Source of the DNA: Pedobacter sp.
GTDB taxonomy: Bacteria; Bacteroidota; Bacteroidia; Sphingobacteriales; Sphingobacteriaceae
Reading direction: 5' to 3'
Assembly: GCA_031119475.1 (NCBI GenBank)
Contig: JAVHXV010000004.1
Coordinates: forward strand, 174,511-238,510
Length of the DNA stretch: 64,000 nt
Positions 16,228-25,117 of this stretch are shown here, piece by piece; position 1 is the stretch's first letter; each line of letters begins with the position of its first letter. Both the position numbers and the translations under genes were made by a program. The notes below the pieces were generated by a model, which had not been told where the DNA came from, ran no database searches, and saw only the letters and a program-made list of their open reading frames with translations.

Positions 16228-16563
16228 TTATTTTCTGGTATCAATTCCCATTTTCTCTGCGAAATGGGCACAATAATCGCGCAGGTCTTCTACAATATTT
16301 TCTTCACCTGTGGCACGCAAAAAGCTATCCCCCATGGTCTGCAGGGTTTCATAGAAAAACCGCTTCATCTCATCTACCGGCATATCTTTCGTCCAAAGAT
16401 CTATCCGCATCGAATTTTTATAGTTATGGTCCCACAATGCCAAAATCATTGATTTAACTGGCACTTGTTCTTTGTTTTCTGCATCTGTACTTTCCCAAAG
16501 GATCTGCTCAGGCATATTTTGGTCATCCAAGGCGACCGTTATTTTGATTTCTGCTGTTCTCAT
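16228..16563 (-). CDS. gldC: Gliding motility protein GldC-like
   Basis: A 111-residue soluble protein with the GldC layout: RTAEIKITVALDDQNMPEQI at the start, then ILWESTDA, DLWTKDMPVDEMKRFFYETL in the middle and a helical end. GldC is associated with gliding motility in Bacteroidota but is conserved in many non-gliding members, so its presence does not prove motility. A long heptamer array lies just upstream at 16621-16746. Confidence 0.85.
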   Translation of the reverse strand: MRTAEIKITVALDDQNMPEQILWESTDAENKEQVPVKSMILALWDHNYKNSMRIDLWTKDMPVDEMKRFFYETLQTMGDSFLRATGEENIVEDLRDYCAHFAEKMGIDTRK

Positions 16564-16572
16564 ATCTTATAG

Positions 16573-16606
16573 TGATTACACCGATTAATTTGGATTACAC
16601 AGATTT
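16573..16606. repeat. GATTACAC dispersed motif, two copies
   Basis: TGATTACACCGATTAA and GGATTACACAGATTTAA lie 19 nt apart upstream of gldC. The reverse complement of the same motif occurs three times at 53828-53872. Confidence 0.55.
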
Positions 16607-16620
16607 AATTAATTTTTGCT

Positions 16621-16746
16621 CTTTATTCTTTATTCTTTGCTCTTTATTCTTTGCTCTTTATTCCTTACTCTTTATTCCTTACTCTTTATTCCTTACTCTT
16701 TATTCTTTACTCTTTATTCCTTACTCTTTATTCTTTGCGCTCTGCC
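16621..16746. repeat. Heptamer array, CTTTATT/CCTTACT, 17 clean units
   Basis: The longest array in the window: 17 units of exact period 7 (16621-16739), then decaying units CTCTGCC and CATTGCC. Much of it alternates CTTTATT with CCTTACT or CTTTGCT, giving a 14-bp higher-order period. Plus-strand reading frames through it are low-complexity and not genes. Confidence 0.93.
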
Positions 16747-16769
16747 CATTGCCCATGCAAATATGCCAT

Positions 16770-17051
16770 TTACTTTTTTAATATCAGGACCAACACCACC
16801 GTGAAGATGATAAATACAAGTTCAACCAACCAGATCTTCTTTAAATCTTTGAATGCAAAACGGAAAATCAGGTCGCTGATAAAACTCACAACGATGAGCG
16901 AGCCCAATAAAAATTGATGGAATGCCCCCAAATCGAAATGCTGCCCTCGTTTTTCTGGCTGAAACATTGTCGATATCAATAAAGCCAAGCTCAATGCCGT
17001 AACAATGTTTAGAGGTGTTAACCTGAGTTTGATGTTATTTTTTGTTGTCAA
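16770..17051 (-). CDS. Small membrane protein of unknown function
   Basis: A 93-residue protein with three hydrophobic segments (about 16-31, 48-67 and 73-91). The start is uncertain: TTG at 17051 lies inside the 3' end of the DEAD-box gene (17-bp overlap), and the next in-frame Met would remove a third of the protein. It appears translationally coupled to the helicase gene. No family recognised. Confidence 0.55.
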   Translation of the reverse strand: MTTKNNIKLRLTPLNIVTALSLALLISTMFQPEKRGQHFDLGAFHQFLLGSLIVVSFISDLIFRFAFKDLKKIWLVELVFIIFTVVLVLILKK

Positions 17052-18378
17052 AGCGCTTTTTCTTTTTAAACGTCTTTTGTTTCTGGGCGGTTATTCTCGC
17101 CTTATCCCGCTCTCTTGCCGCAATTTGTTGGGCATTTTTTTTCTCATGGAAAGCCCCTTTAAATGTTGGGTCTTCCTTTCTTTTTTGGTGATCGATTTCT
17201 TTTGCAATGGCCTGTTTTTCCGAATATGGCGTCTCCTCTATAAATACACCTGCGGGAATAGGCTGCACAGGAATGATTTGGCGAATTAATTTTTCTATCT
17301 TCTGGATATAATATTTTTCTGCATCTGTGCAAAAGGTAATCGCATCGCCGGTAGTAAAGGCACGACCTGTCCGGCCAATCCGATGCACATAATCCTCTAT
17401 CACAATCGGAACATCAAAATTGATAACATGGCTAACGTTACTCACATCAATTCCCCTAGAGGCAACATCAGTTGCAACAAGTATCCTAATGCTTCCCTCC
17501 TTAAAGCTATTGATGGAATTTATTCTGGTATTTTGTCCTTTATTGGCATGGATTACACGCACTTCGGCTTCACCGAAACGCCTAACCAGAAAACTATAAA
17601 TATTATCGGCTACAGCTTTGGTCTTGCAGAAAATAATCAAACGGTTTACTGCATCGTCATTATGGAGCAGGTGTTGCAACAGGTTGATCTTGGTCTTAAA
17701 GTTTGGCACCTCATACAACACCTGTGTAACGGTTTGTGCTGGTGTTGCCTGTTCAGATGCCTGGATGACCGTCGGATTTTTTAGAAAATCGCCTGCAATT
17801 TTCTTGACCAGGTCACTCATCGTAGCAGAAAAGAGCAGATTTTGCCTTTTACGCGGTACAATCTCTAAAATACGATGGATAGATCCAATAAAGCCCATAT
17901 CCATCATTTTATCGGCCTCATCCAAGACTAGGAACTGAAGATTTTTGACGCCAATATCGCCTGTCAAATAAAGATCTAAAAATCGTCCTGGTGTGGCGAT
18001 AATTAAATCTGCTCCAGCCTTGAGCTGTTCTTTTTGTGTTTTTGGTCCGATACCACCATATAGCAATACCGTGCGCAGATCGGTGTAGGTCGCAAATAGC
18101 TGGACCTGCTCCGCAATCTGCATCGCCAATTCGCGTGTAGGCGACAGGATCAATGCCCTTGGCGAATCACCTTGGGCATATTTGAGTTTCATGAGCATCG
18201 GCAGCACATAGGCGGCAGTCTTACCCGTTCCCGTTTCTGCAATGCCGCAGATATCCTGACCTGATAACACCGGCCCGATCGCTTTCTCCTGAATAGGTGT
18301 GGCAACACTATATCCTGCATCAGCAACCGCGTTTAAAATTTGCCTATTTAAGTTAAATTCTTCAAAAGACTTTGCCAT
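17035..18378 (-). CDS. DEAD-box ATP-dependent RNA helicase
   Basis: A 447-residue RNA helicase (RhlE-like core). Motifs in order: Q motif with PIQEKAI (about 28), Walker A AETGTGKT (about 52-59), PTRELA, DEAD in VLDEADK (about 153), SAT in LFSATMS (about 185), the ARGID-type VASRGIDVS and the arginine finger HRIGRTGR (about 335). A Lys/Arg-rich tail (about 400-447) likely binds RNA. It remodels RNA in ribosome assembly or decay. The ATG at 18378 is 5 nt after a TATCTTTG box; the GTG at 18384 would be within that box, so ATG is preferred. Confidence 0.93.
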   Translation of the reverse strand: MAKSFEEFNLNRQILNAVADAGYSVATPIQEKAIGPVLSGQDICGIAETGTGKTAAYVLPMLMKLKYAQGDSPRALILSPTRELAMQIAEQVQLFATYTDLRTVLLYGGIGPKTQKEQLKAGADLIIATPGRFLDLYLTGDIGVKNLQFLVLDEADKMMDMGFIGSIHRILEIVPRKRQNLLFSATMSDLVKKIAGDFLKNPTVIQASEQATPAQTVTQVLYEVPNFKTKINLLQHLLHNDDAVNRLIIFCKTKAVADNIYSFLVRRFGEAEVRVIHANKGQNTRINSINSFKEGSIRILVATDVASRGIDVSNVSHVINFDVPIVIEDYVHRIGRTGRAFTTGDAITFCTDAEKYYIQKIEKLIRQIIPVQPIPAGVFIEETPYSEKQAIAKEIDHQKRKEDPTFKGAFHEKKNAQQIAARERDKARITAQKQKTFKKKKRFDNKK

Positions 18379-18383
18379 AGCCA

Positions 18384-18391
18384 CAAAGATA
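18384..18391 (-). promoter_or_regulatory. -7 box of the DEAD-box helicase gene, 5 nt from the ATG
   Basis: TATCTTTG on the minus strand, full consensus match; predicts a leaderless or nearly leaderless mRNA. Confidence 0.65.
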
Positions 18392-18404
18392 CGGATTAAG
18401 GTTG

Positions 18405-18480
18405 GTTGGAAAGTTAAAGGTTGGAAAGTTAAAAGTTGAAGGTTGGAAAGTTGAAGATTGGAAAGCTGAAGGTTGAAGGG
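18405..18480. repeat. 7/8-mer array, GTTGGAAA/GTTGAAG family
   Basis: Alternating 8-bp (GTTGGAAA) and 7-bp (GTTAAAG, GTTGAAG) units in the divergent region between the helicase and dihydroorotase genes. Confidence 0.85.
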
Positions 18481-18521
18481 TTGATAACATCAATATACAA
18501 AGTTACCCATGGATACTAACT

Positions 18522-18549
18522 AGATACTTGATACCAGATACTTGATACT
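18522..18549. repeat. Heptamer array, AGATACT/TGATACY x4
   Basis: Four exact 7-bp units ending 5 nt before the dihydroorotase -7 box. Confidence 0.82.
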
Positions 18550-18554
18550 TTTCT

Positions 18555-18562
18555 TAACTTTG
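18555..18562 (+). promoter_or_regulatory. -7 box of dihydroorotase, 5 nt from the ATG
   Basis: TAACTTTG, full match to TAnnTTTG, followed by ACCAC and ATG at 18568. Confidence 0.65.
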
Positions 18563-18567
18563 ACCAC

Positions 18568-19905
18568 ATGAAGAATTACCTCATCAAAGGCGCTACATTA
18601 ATCAATGAAGGTAGGCAGTGGATAGCTGATGTTTGGGTCAAAGCTGGATTTATTGAGCAGATCGGACAAAATTTAACTGTTACGGATGCAGAAGAAATCG
18701 ACGCGACAGGTCTGTATCTGCTGCCGGGCATGATCGATGACCAAGTACACTTCCGTGAACCTGGACTTACCCACAAGGCCGATATTTTTACGGAAAGCAT
18801 GGCAGCGGTTGCTGGGGGGATTACTTCTTTTATGGAAATGCCCAATACCGTGCCCAATACGCTTACGCAATCGTTATTGGCTGATAAATATGCAATCGCC
18901 GCCCAGACCTCACTGGCAAATTACTCTTTTTACATGGGAGCCAGTAATGACAATATAGATGAGGTGCTCAAAACGGACCCAAAAAATGTCTGCGGCATTA
19001 AGGTTTTTATGGGCTCTTCTACCGGAAATATGCTGGTGGACAACGAACATACCCTTGAAAACATTTTTAGCAAAGCACCCATGCTGGTGGCCACACATTG
19101 TGAAGATGAACAGACGATACGCGAAAATCTACATCAATTTAAGGAGAAATACGGCGAAGAAAACCTGACAATCGACATGCATCCGCTCATCCGTAGTGCG
19201 GAAGCCTGTTATAAATCTTCTGCCCTAGCGGTAGAACTGGCCAAAAAGCACCAAACCCGACTGCACATCCTGCATATTTCTACAGAAAAAGAAATTTCTC
19301 TATTTGATTCTACCATTGCTTTAAAAGACAAAAAAATTACTGCCGAAGCCTGCGTCCACCACCTGTGGTTTAATGACCAGGATTATCAGGCCAAAGGAAA
19401 CTTTATCAAATGGAATCCTGCAGTAAAAACAGCTGCAGATCAGGCTGGTATTTTAGCGGGTGTATTGGCAGACCATATTGATGTGATTGCAACAGACCAT
19501 GCACCGCATACGTTGGCAGAAAAAGAATTGCCTTATGCGAAAGCTCCCTCTGGGGGGCCATTGGTTCAACATGCCCTTCCTGCCCTGTTGGAAATGCACA
19601 TCCAGGGAAAAATCTCATTAGAAAAGATTGCTGAAAAAACTGCGCACAATGTGGCCATTTGTTTTGAAATTGAAAAAAGAGGCTTTATTAGGGAAGGTTA
19701 CTGGGCTGACCTGGTTTTGGTCGATCTGAAAAACTCCTTTAAGGTAACGCCATTAAATATTTTTTATAAATGTGGCTGGTCGCCTTTTGATGGAGATACC
19801 TTCCAGGCCAGCATTACCCATACTTTCGTTTCTGGAAATCTGGCCTATCAGCAAGGAAAATTCATGACCAATGAAACTGGTCAGCGCTTACGCTTTGACC
19901 GATGA
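18568..19905 (+). CDS. pyrC: Dihydroorotase (QxH variant)
   Basis: A 445-residue amidohydrolase of the class I dihydroorotase type, cyclising carbamoyl-aspartate in pyrimidine synthesis. Visible metal-site residues are H61, a candidate carboxylated K145 (GIKVFMGSS), H177 (THCED), H236 (LHILHIS) and Asp in ATDHAPHT near 308. The usual first ligand of the HxH motif is Gln here (Q59-V-H61, in DDQVHFREPG). The rest of the site is intact, so activity is still likely. The gene overlaps the DUF3810 gene by 4 nt (ATGA). Confidence 0.9.
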   Translation: MKNYLIKGATLINEGRQWIADVWVKAGFIEQIGQNLTVTDAEEIDATGLYLLPGMIDDQVHFREPGLTHKADIFTESMAAVAGGITSFMEMPNTVPNTLTQSLLADKYAIAAQTSLANYSFYMGASNDNIDEVLKTDPKNVCGIKVFMGSSTGNMLVDNEHTLENIFSKAPMLVATHCEDEQTIRENLHQFKEKYGEENLTIDMHPLIRSAEACYKSSALAVELAKKHQTRLHILHISTEKEISLFDSTIALKDKKITAEACVHHLWFNDQDYQAKGNFIKWNPAVKTAADQAGILAGVLADHIDVIATDHAPHTLAEKELPYAKAPSGGPLVQHALPALLEMHIQGKISLEKIAEKTAHNVAICFEIEKRGFIREGYWADLVLVDLKNSFKVTPLNIFYKCGWSPFDGDTFQASITHTFVSGNLAYQQGKFMTNETGQRLRFDR

Positions 19906-21038
19906 TCAAAAAAAAGCAAATCCGCGGGCCAGTACAAACTACCTATTGTCTAGGTATCATCGCCATTGCGCTCTTTTTTCTCGGCATGAGCGAAACCTTG
20001 ACGTTAACGTATTACTCCAACGGGATCTACCCGATCCTGTCCAAATTTTTGAGATTTATTTTCGGAAATATTCCATTTGCAGTGGGCGACCTGTTCTATT
20101 TCCTGCTGATCTTGATTGGATTATGGCAGTTTTTTTTATTCTTAAAGAAAGGCATTCAACATTTTAGAAAAAAGAAGCCTATTCAGCGTAATGAGTTATT
20201 TCGTGTATGCTTAACATTTTTAAATATTATCCTGGTCTCTTACATCAGTTTTAAGCTGCTGTGGGGATTAAATTATTCGAGACCACTCATTGCCAAGCAA
20301 TTAAACATTAGTGATGAAAAATACGATGTCAAGTCGCTAGTCTTGTTGGGAAATTATTTTGTCGACAAGGTTAATGATCTACGGTCAAAAGCAAAACCAG
20401 AGCACAAATATAACCTGACTGTCCTTCGGCAAAAAGCAGTGACGAGCTATCAAAATTTAGCTTTAAAGCATTCTTTTTTTTATTACCAACATACCAGCGT
20501 AAAGCCTGTTTCAGCGAATTGGGTGATCAGTAAAATTGGTATTGAAGGCTATTACAATCCGCTCTCGGGCGAAGCCAATGTCAACATGCAATTGGTTCCA
20601 TGGGTTTTGCCCTTTGTAACCTGTCATGAAATCTCGCATCAATTGGGCGTAGCACGCGAAGATGAGGCCAATCTGGTCGCCTATTTGGTTGGGATCAACA
20701 GTGATGACCTGAATTTCCAATATTCGGTCAACTATAACATGTTGAGGTACATTATTTTCGAACTGAGATTCAAATCACCAACCGATTATCTCGCCCTGCG
20801 CAATCGCTTATCCCCAGCAGTATTGGCCAATTTTAAGGCAGAAAACGAGTTTTGGAGCCGATATAACGGGAATATGTCCAAATATATGGGGGCTGCATTC
20901 GATAAATTCCTAAAAATGAACAACCAAAAAAGAGGCATCAAAAGCTATCAAAATATCGTCATCTGGCTCTGGAATTATCACAAATCAGAAATCACTATCA
21001 AGAGTCGAGGAGTCCAGAAGACCAATAGTCCAATTTAA
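19902..21038 (+). CDS. DUF3810 family membrane metallopeptidase-like protein
   Basis: A 378-residue membrane protein with segments near residues 17-33, 45-75 and 100-120, then a soluble domain. H242-E-I-S-H246 followed by QLGVAREDEAN forms an HExxH zinc-protease motif with a downstream Glu candidate third ligand. This matches DUF3810, a Bacteroidota family with no established substrate. The ATGA overlap couples it to dihydroorotase. Its last dozen residues (SRGVQKTNSPI) are encoded by the repeat array at 21002-21071, so the C-terminus is probably repeat-derived. Confidence 0.85.
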   Translation: MIKKKQIRGPVQTTYCLGIIAIALFFLGMSETLTLTYYSNGIYPILSKFLRFIFGNIPFAVGDLFYFLLILIGLWQFFLFLKKGIQHFRKKKPIQRNELFRVCLTFLNIILVSYISFKLLWGLNYSRPLIAKQLNISDEKYDVKSLVLLGNYFVDKVNDLRSKAKPEHKYNLTVLRQKAVTSYQNLALKHSFFYYQHTSVKPVSANWVISKIGIEGYYNPLSGEANVNMQLVPWVLPFVTCHEISHQLGVAREDEANLVAYLVGINSDDLNFQYSVNYNMLRYIIFELRFKSPTDYLALRNRLSPAVLANFKAENEFWSRYNGNMSKYMGAAFDKFLKMNNQKRGIKSYQNIVIWLWNYHKSEITIKSRGVQKTNSPI

Positions 21039-21071
21039 CTTCTGGACTGTTGGACTTCTGGACTGTTGGAC
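21002..21071. repeat. 8-mer array, TTCTGGAC/TGTTGGAC and inverted units
   Basis: The left part has GGAGTCC/AATAGTCC units (inverse orientation) within the DUF3810 coding end. The right part has TTCTGGAC, TGTTGGAC, TTCTGGAC, TGTTGGAC at exact period 8. The two halves can pair, forming an imperfect large hairpin over the stop codon. Related units occur at 44511-44535 and 44666-44700. Confidence 0.82.
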
Positions 21072-21121
21072 TCCACTAGACTATTTTACATCCCCAAGAC
21101 CCAATCATTGTGCATAAATTG

Positions 21122-21129
21122 TAGCTTTG
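21122..21129 (+). promoter_or_regulatory. -7 box of hscA, 7 nt from the ATG
   Basis: TAGCTTTG, full match to TAnnTTTG. Confidence 0.6.
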
Positions 21130-21136
21130 CACTGTT

Positions 21137-22996
21137 ATGGCAAAAATATCGATCAACCTGGCAACGGGTTCTCTACAACAGGAAGAAATTATCGTCGGAA
21201 TTGATCTGGGGACTACCAATAGCCTGGTTGCTTTTATCAACCCTGAAAAAAATCCACAGGTCATTAACGATACCGGCAAAGGTCCTTTGGTGCCTTCTGT
21301 TGTACACTTTAATGCGCATGGCGATGCCGAAGTAGGGAATGAGGCCAAAGCATTTTTGACCACCGATCCTGCCAATACGATATTTTCAGTGAAACGACTT
21401 TTAGGACGATCTTATAAGGATGTTGCCGATCACCAATCTATTTTCAGCTATAAAATTATCGATGATGATACCGATACCTTAGTGAAGATTAAGGCAGGTG
21501 AAAAATTTTATACGCCTATTGAACTATCGGCCGAAATTCTTAAAGAGTTAAAAAACAGGGCTGAACATGCATTAAAAACTCCGGTCAATCGTGCCGTCAT
21601 CACAGTGCCTGCTTATTTTAACGACAGTCAGCGACAAGCTACCCGCGATGCTGGAAAATTAGCTGGACTGGACGTGCTGCGCATCGTAAATGAGCCTACG
21701 GCCGCTAGCCTTGCCTATGGGATAGGCCTTGACCCAACGCAGCAAAAAACGATTGCCGTATACGATTTAGGTGGTGGAACATTTGATGTGTCGATTTTAC
21801 AGATCCAAAATGGAATCTTCGAAGTGTTGGCCACAAACGGAAACACATTTTTAGGTGGCGACGACTTTGACCGCGCCATTGTTTGGTATTGGATCGAAAA
21901 AAATAAGCTCGATATGACTGCCGTAGCTGATGACCATGCTTTGATGCAAGCCTTACGCCTACAGGCAGAGGCTGCCAAAAAAGCTTTATCGACACAAAAC
22001 CTTTACAATGAAAAGTTGGGCGAAATTTGGTGTTCGCTCGATCGAAATACATTTGAGCAGCTCATTGCCAATAAAGTAGCCGAAACTTTGCAATGCTGCA
22101 AGCAGGCATTGATCGATGCCAACCTTACCGTTGAAGCCATAGATGAGGTAGTCATGGTGGGAGGTTCTACACGTACGCCATACGTGAAGCAAGCCGTCAG
22201 CGATTTTTTTTGCAGCAAACCACATGATGATCTTAACCCAGATGAAGTCGTGGCACTAGGCGCGGCCATACAGGCTGACATTCTCTCAGGAAACCGCTCT
22301 GATATCCTACTCTTAGATGTTACACCACTTTCTTTGGGCATTGAAACCATGGGTGGACTGATGGACGTGATCATTGCCAGAAATAGTAAGATTCCAACAA
22401 AGGCAGGCCGCCAATATACCACCTCTATGGATGGACAGGTAAACATGAAGATAGCAGTTTACCAAGGCGAGCGCGACCTGGTCAGTGAAAACCGTAAGCT
22501 GGCCGCGTTCGAACTCAAAGGCATTCCGGCCATGCCAGCAGGTCTGCCCAAAGTAGACATTAACTTTTTGTTAAATGCTGATGGAATTTTAACTGTTCAG
22601 GCCATCGAATTGCGGTCGGGCGTTAAACAGGAAATCGATATTGTTCCAAGTTATGGCCTTAGCGATGAAACAGTAGAAAAAATGTTAATCGATAGCATCG
22701 AAAACGCCCAAAGTGATGTAGCACAAAGAATGTTGATCGAAGCCAGAAGCGAAGGCGAACAACTGGTCTATACCGCAGAAAGGTTCATCGCTAAAAATGC
22801 AACTATTTTAACTCCAGAAGAAACGAAAGACACACAATCTTATATCGATTCGCTGAAGGATGCCCTTTCTAAAGGTGAAAAAGATCTAATCTTAAAGAAA
22901 GCAGATGAGCTCAATGAATTTACCCGCCCTTTTGCAGAACGTTTGATGGACATGGCAGTGGGACAGGCCATGAAAGGAAAAAGGATTGACGAATAA
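21137..22996 (+). CDS. hscA: Hsp70-type chaperone HscA for Fe-S cluster assembly
   Basis: A 619-residue Hsp70. The nucleotide-binding domain shows GIDLGTTNS (about 21-29), [12 protein letters not shown] (about 204-215) and [13 protein letters not shown] (about 336-348); the linker [13 protein letters not shown] marks the start of the peptide-binding domain. The leading [10 protein letters not shown] segment, the length (E. coli HscA is 616) and the lack of a DnaK-type EEVD-like tail favour HscA over DnaK. HscA with HscB transfers clusters from IscU. HscB is not in the window; iscX and fdx lie at 6.3-7.0 kb. Confidence 0.88.
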   Translation: MAKISINLATGSLQQEEIIVGIDLGTTNSLVAFINPEKNPQVINDTGKGPLVPSVVHFNAHGDAEVGNEAKAFLTTDPANTIFSVKRLLGRSYKDVADHQSIFSYKIIDDDTDTLVKIKAGEKFYTPIELSAEILKELKNRAEHALKTPVNRAVITVPAYFNDSQRQATRDAGKLAGLDVLRIVNEPTAASLAYGIGLDPTQQKTIAVYDLGGGTFDVSILQIQNGIFEVLATNGNTFLGGDDFDRAIVWYWIEKNKLDMTAVADDHALMQALRLQAEAAKKALSTQNLYNEKLGEIWCSLDRNTFEQLIANKVAETLQCCKQALIDANLTVEAIDEVVMVGGSTRTPYVKQAVSDFFCSKPHDDLNPDEVVALGAAIQADILSGNRSDILLLDVTPLSLGIETMGGLMDVIIARNSKIPTKAGRQYTTSMDGQVNMKIAVYQGERDLVSENRKLAAFELKGIPAMPAGLPKVDINFLLNADGILTVQAIELRSGVKQEIDIVPSYGLSDETVEKMLIDSIENAQSDVAQRMLIEARSEGEQLVYTAERFIAKNATILTPEETKDTQSYIDSLKDALSKGEKDLILKKADELNEFTRPFAERLMDMAVGQAMKGKRIDE

Positions 22997-23030
22997 CGTC
23001 AACGTTACCCGTTAGACGCTAGACGCCAAT
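22994..23030. repeat. Heptamer array beginning at the hscA stop codon
   Basis: Units TAACGTC, AACGTTA, CCCGTTA, GACGCTA, GACGCCA at period 7; the first unit contains the stop TAA itself. Confidence 0.7.
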
Positions 23031-23041
23031 CTCTAAAAAAA

Positions 23042-23515
23042 CTAATTTTTGGCAATTACTTTCCTGGCTTTTTCTGAGGGCACAAAAATCTTATAGACTT
23101 TTGTAATCCTCCATTCCCCAGCTTTATTTTTTTCGATCACCACAAAATTTTGCTGGTCGCCTTCAAATAGTTCATAATGTACGTCAACCCTTGCAATTAC
23201 GATGGCATCAGACTGTGAGAGCACCGTAGAGTTGACCTGACAGTTTTCCTGCTTTACGCCATTGTTCTGCTTCATTAGGGCCAAGATATCTTCGGCATCG
23301 TGGTTGACCACTTCTTCATATCGATTGGAGGTAAATACGGCATCTCTGCTCAATACTTCCTTCAGCATCTTATAATCTGTATTCAAATAGCTTTTAACAA
23401 AACAGTTCAGTACCGACTGGTGGTCTTTTGTTGGCTTGTCGACTTTTGGATCTGCATAGGTTTGGGCTGTGATTACAATACCTAGTATCATCATCACCAA
23501 GGATTTTAGTTTCAT
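23042..23515 (-). CDS. Secreted NTF2-like (SnoaL/DUF4440-type) protein
   Basis: A 157-residue protein with a signal peptide (cleavage after YA near residue 21) and a cone-shaped NTF2-like domain (about 30-150). That layout is suggested by the helix-strand pattern, with SVLNCFVKSYLNTDYKMLKEVL at the start and GEWRITKVYKIF near the end. This fold is used for small-ligand binding or as a lumazine-binding-like domain; no catalytic residue stands out. Convergent to hscA, monocistronic. Confidence 0.65.
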   Translation of the reverse strand: MKLKSLVMMILGIVITAQTYADPKVDKPTKDHQSVLNCFVKSYLNTDYKMLKEVLSRDAVFTSNRYEEVVNHDAEDILALMKQNNGVKQENCQVNSTVLSQSDAIVIARVDVHYELFEGDQQNFVVIEKNKAGEWRITKVYKIFVPSEKARKVIAKN

Positions 23516-23648
23516 ACTTTGTGGTTTTTTTATTAAATTTCGTTGCTATTTTGAACTTAAAATGTGCTAAAACCACCTTTAATGGCATGTAACTTAAATG
23601 TTGTGTGGCGCGGAGGGCGAAGCTAAATGCTTAAATTGATGCATAAAA

Positions 23649-23679
23649 AAAGCAAACTCCAATCCTGGCAGTTTGCTTT
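23649..23679 (-). terminator. Intrinsic terminator downstream of the AraC gene
   Basis: AAAGCAAACT (23649-23658) pairs perfectly with AGTTTGCTTT (23670-23679). On the minus strand a T run (A run 23645-23651 on plus) follows. It is about 118 nt beyond the AraC-family stop; the 281-nt gap 23516-23796 holds nothing else. Confidence 0.8.
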
Positions 23680-23796
23680 ATTAATTTAACTATTAACTAT
23701 CCCAACAGTGAAAAACTTGATCAGTTGTGCTGTTGCTGATAATTCAAATTTAAGGGGCCTTTGTGATTACAGATATGCGGTAATCACCTATTTAGA

Positions 23797-24663
23797 CTAG
23801 TTCAATGAACTTTTTCTAAATTTTAAAGGCGTAACATGGTAGGTTGTTTTAAACAACCTGATAAATGAACTCGTACATTCAAATCCGATTAGGCTCACAA
23901 TTTCGTGCAAGGGATAAGCGGTTGTCTGCAGCAAGTTCTTCGCTCTGGTTAAACGTACCTGCATCAGAAATTGGTAAGGGCTCTGTTGATAGGCCTCTTT
24001 AAATGTTCTGAGCAAGTGATTGACCGAGAGACAAGCTTGGTTGGCAATATCTTCAAGTGTAATTTTTTGATTGTAATTACTGCTGATGAATTCCTTGGCC
24101 AGGGTCAGTCTCCTGAGTATTTCCTCCCTGGTTTTGGTCTTGCTAAAACTAAGCTGATCGATCTTCTCTACATATTCTTTTTGATAGATCTTATAGTAAT
24201 TCAGTAGGCAATGGTGCATGTATTCGTTGATGAGCATTTCATCAACCTGGCCATTATCAATCTTATTCTTTAAATGCAGCACATTGAAACGCATATCGCC
24301 CGCGAACGGATAGAGTGATTCCAAGAACAAGGGCGCTGCCGGTACATTTTTTCCATCCAAAAGCTGTTCAGGACTGTTGCAAAAGTTCTGGTGAAAATCA
24401 TTTACAAACTTTTGTGAAAATGAAATGGAAAAGGTATTGACGGGGGTGATGGACTCGATCCGGCTAGTGAACGAACTTCCCTCGTTAAAAATGGCGAAGG
24501 TATCTGGATAGATGCTCAATTTCCGCTTTCCAAGACTGCATTCCTCAGAACCTTTAAAAACAAATTTTAAGGTACAAGCGGCATTTTCTTGTGAATACGC
24601 AGCCTCACAAGTATTTTCTACTACGATCTTATTCTTATTGGATAGTTCTTTTACAAGTTTCAT
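23797..24663 (-). CDS. AraC-family transcriptional regulator
   Basis: A 288-residue regulator with an N-terminal cupin-like ligand domain (about 1-150) and two helix-turn-helix motifs at the C-terminus: ITLEDIANQACLSVNHLLRTFK (about 205) and YPLHEIVSLIGFECTSSFIRLFK (about 252), ending in the typical TPLKFRK. I start at the ATG at 24663; a GTG at 24666 overlaps the preceding stop. It follows the VOC gene by 2 nt, so both are one operon and the VOC protein may be its metabolic partner. Confidence 0.9.
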   Translation of the reverse strand: MKLVKELSNKNKIVVENTCEAAYSQENAACTLKFVFKGSEECSLGKRKLSIYPDTFAIFNEGSSFTSRIESITPVNTFSISFSQKFVNDFHQNFCNSPEQLLDGKNVPAAPLFLESLYPFAGDMRFNVLHLKNKIDNGQVDEMLINEYMHHCLLNYYKIYQKEYVEKIDQLSFSKTKTREEILRRLTLAKEFISSNYNQKITLEDIANQACLSVNHLLRTFKEAYQQSPYQFLMQVRLTRAKNLLQTTAYPLHEIVSLIGFECTSSFIRLFKTTYHVTPLKFRKSSLN

Positions 24664-24665
24664 CA

Positions 24666-25022
24666 CTAAATTTCGCTATAGGTACGTTCTTCCAATAAGG
24701 TATAATCATTTCCAAAAGGATCAGAAAATACCGCACACAAGCCCCTGTCAAAATAGGCAGGCCCTTTTTTAAAACATACTCCCCTTGCCTTCAATCGGCA
24801 GTAGTTTTCCAGGCAATCACTTGTCAAGATTACGATCTGGCTGGTCTGACGGCGGTTGTGCTGCTCCGATAACAGGATCTCTGTAGCATCATCAGCCTTA
24901 ATCCGCAGGCACATCTCGTTTTCTTTCAGCATCACGTCTTCTACAGGCATCCCCAGGCGATCTTCAAAGAAGTTCGCCGCATCTTTTAAGTGCCCAACTC
25001 TGACATGGATAATCTGGTTCAT
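24666..25022 (-). CDS. VOC (glyoxalase/bleomycin-resistance-like) protein
   Basis: A 118-residue single VOC-fold protein. It has the two beta-alpha-beta-beta-beta halves of the family, with HVRVGHLKDAANFFEDRLGM at the start and FSDPFGNDYTLLEE at the end. Such proteins bind metals and small molecules in isomerases, lyases or drug-binding resistance proteins; the usual metal-binding pattern is not complete enough to assign a reaction. Operon partner of the AraC regulator. Confidence 0.82.
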   Translation of the reverse strand: MNQIIHVRVGHLKDAANFFEDRLGMPVEDVMLKENEMCLRIKADDATEILLSEQHNRRQTSQIVILTSDCLENYCRLKARGVCFKKGPAYFDRGLCAVFSDPFGNDYTLLEERTYSEI

Positions 25023-25117
25023 TATTCAGGTTAATTTGTGTATGGTAAAATTAAACTGAAAAAAGTTAGCGAGAATCACCCAAAACGGGTGATTTTTTAG
25101 ATGATATATCAACGATT

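Noticed and set aside
15801..16271. Longer start at 16271 for the four-helix membrane protein
   Set aside because: The extra 17 codons lie inside the 3' end of gldC; the ATG at 16220 begins just after the gldC stop.
16572..16917. Plus-strand reading frames of 60-90 codons rich in Leu/Tyr/Ser/Phe
   Set aside because: They are the translation of the CTTTATT heptamer array in three frames (7 nt per unit shifts frame each unit) and oppose the gldC and small membrane genes; no start context or homology.
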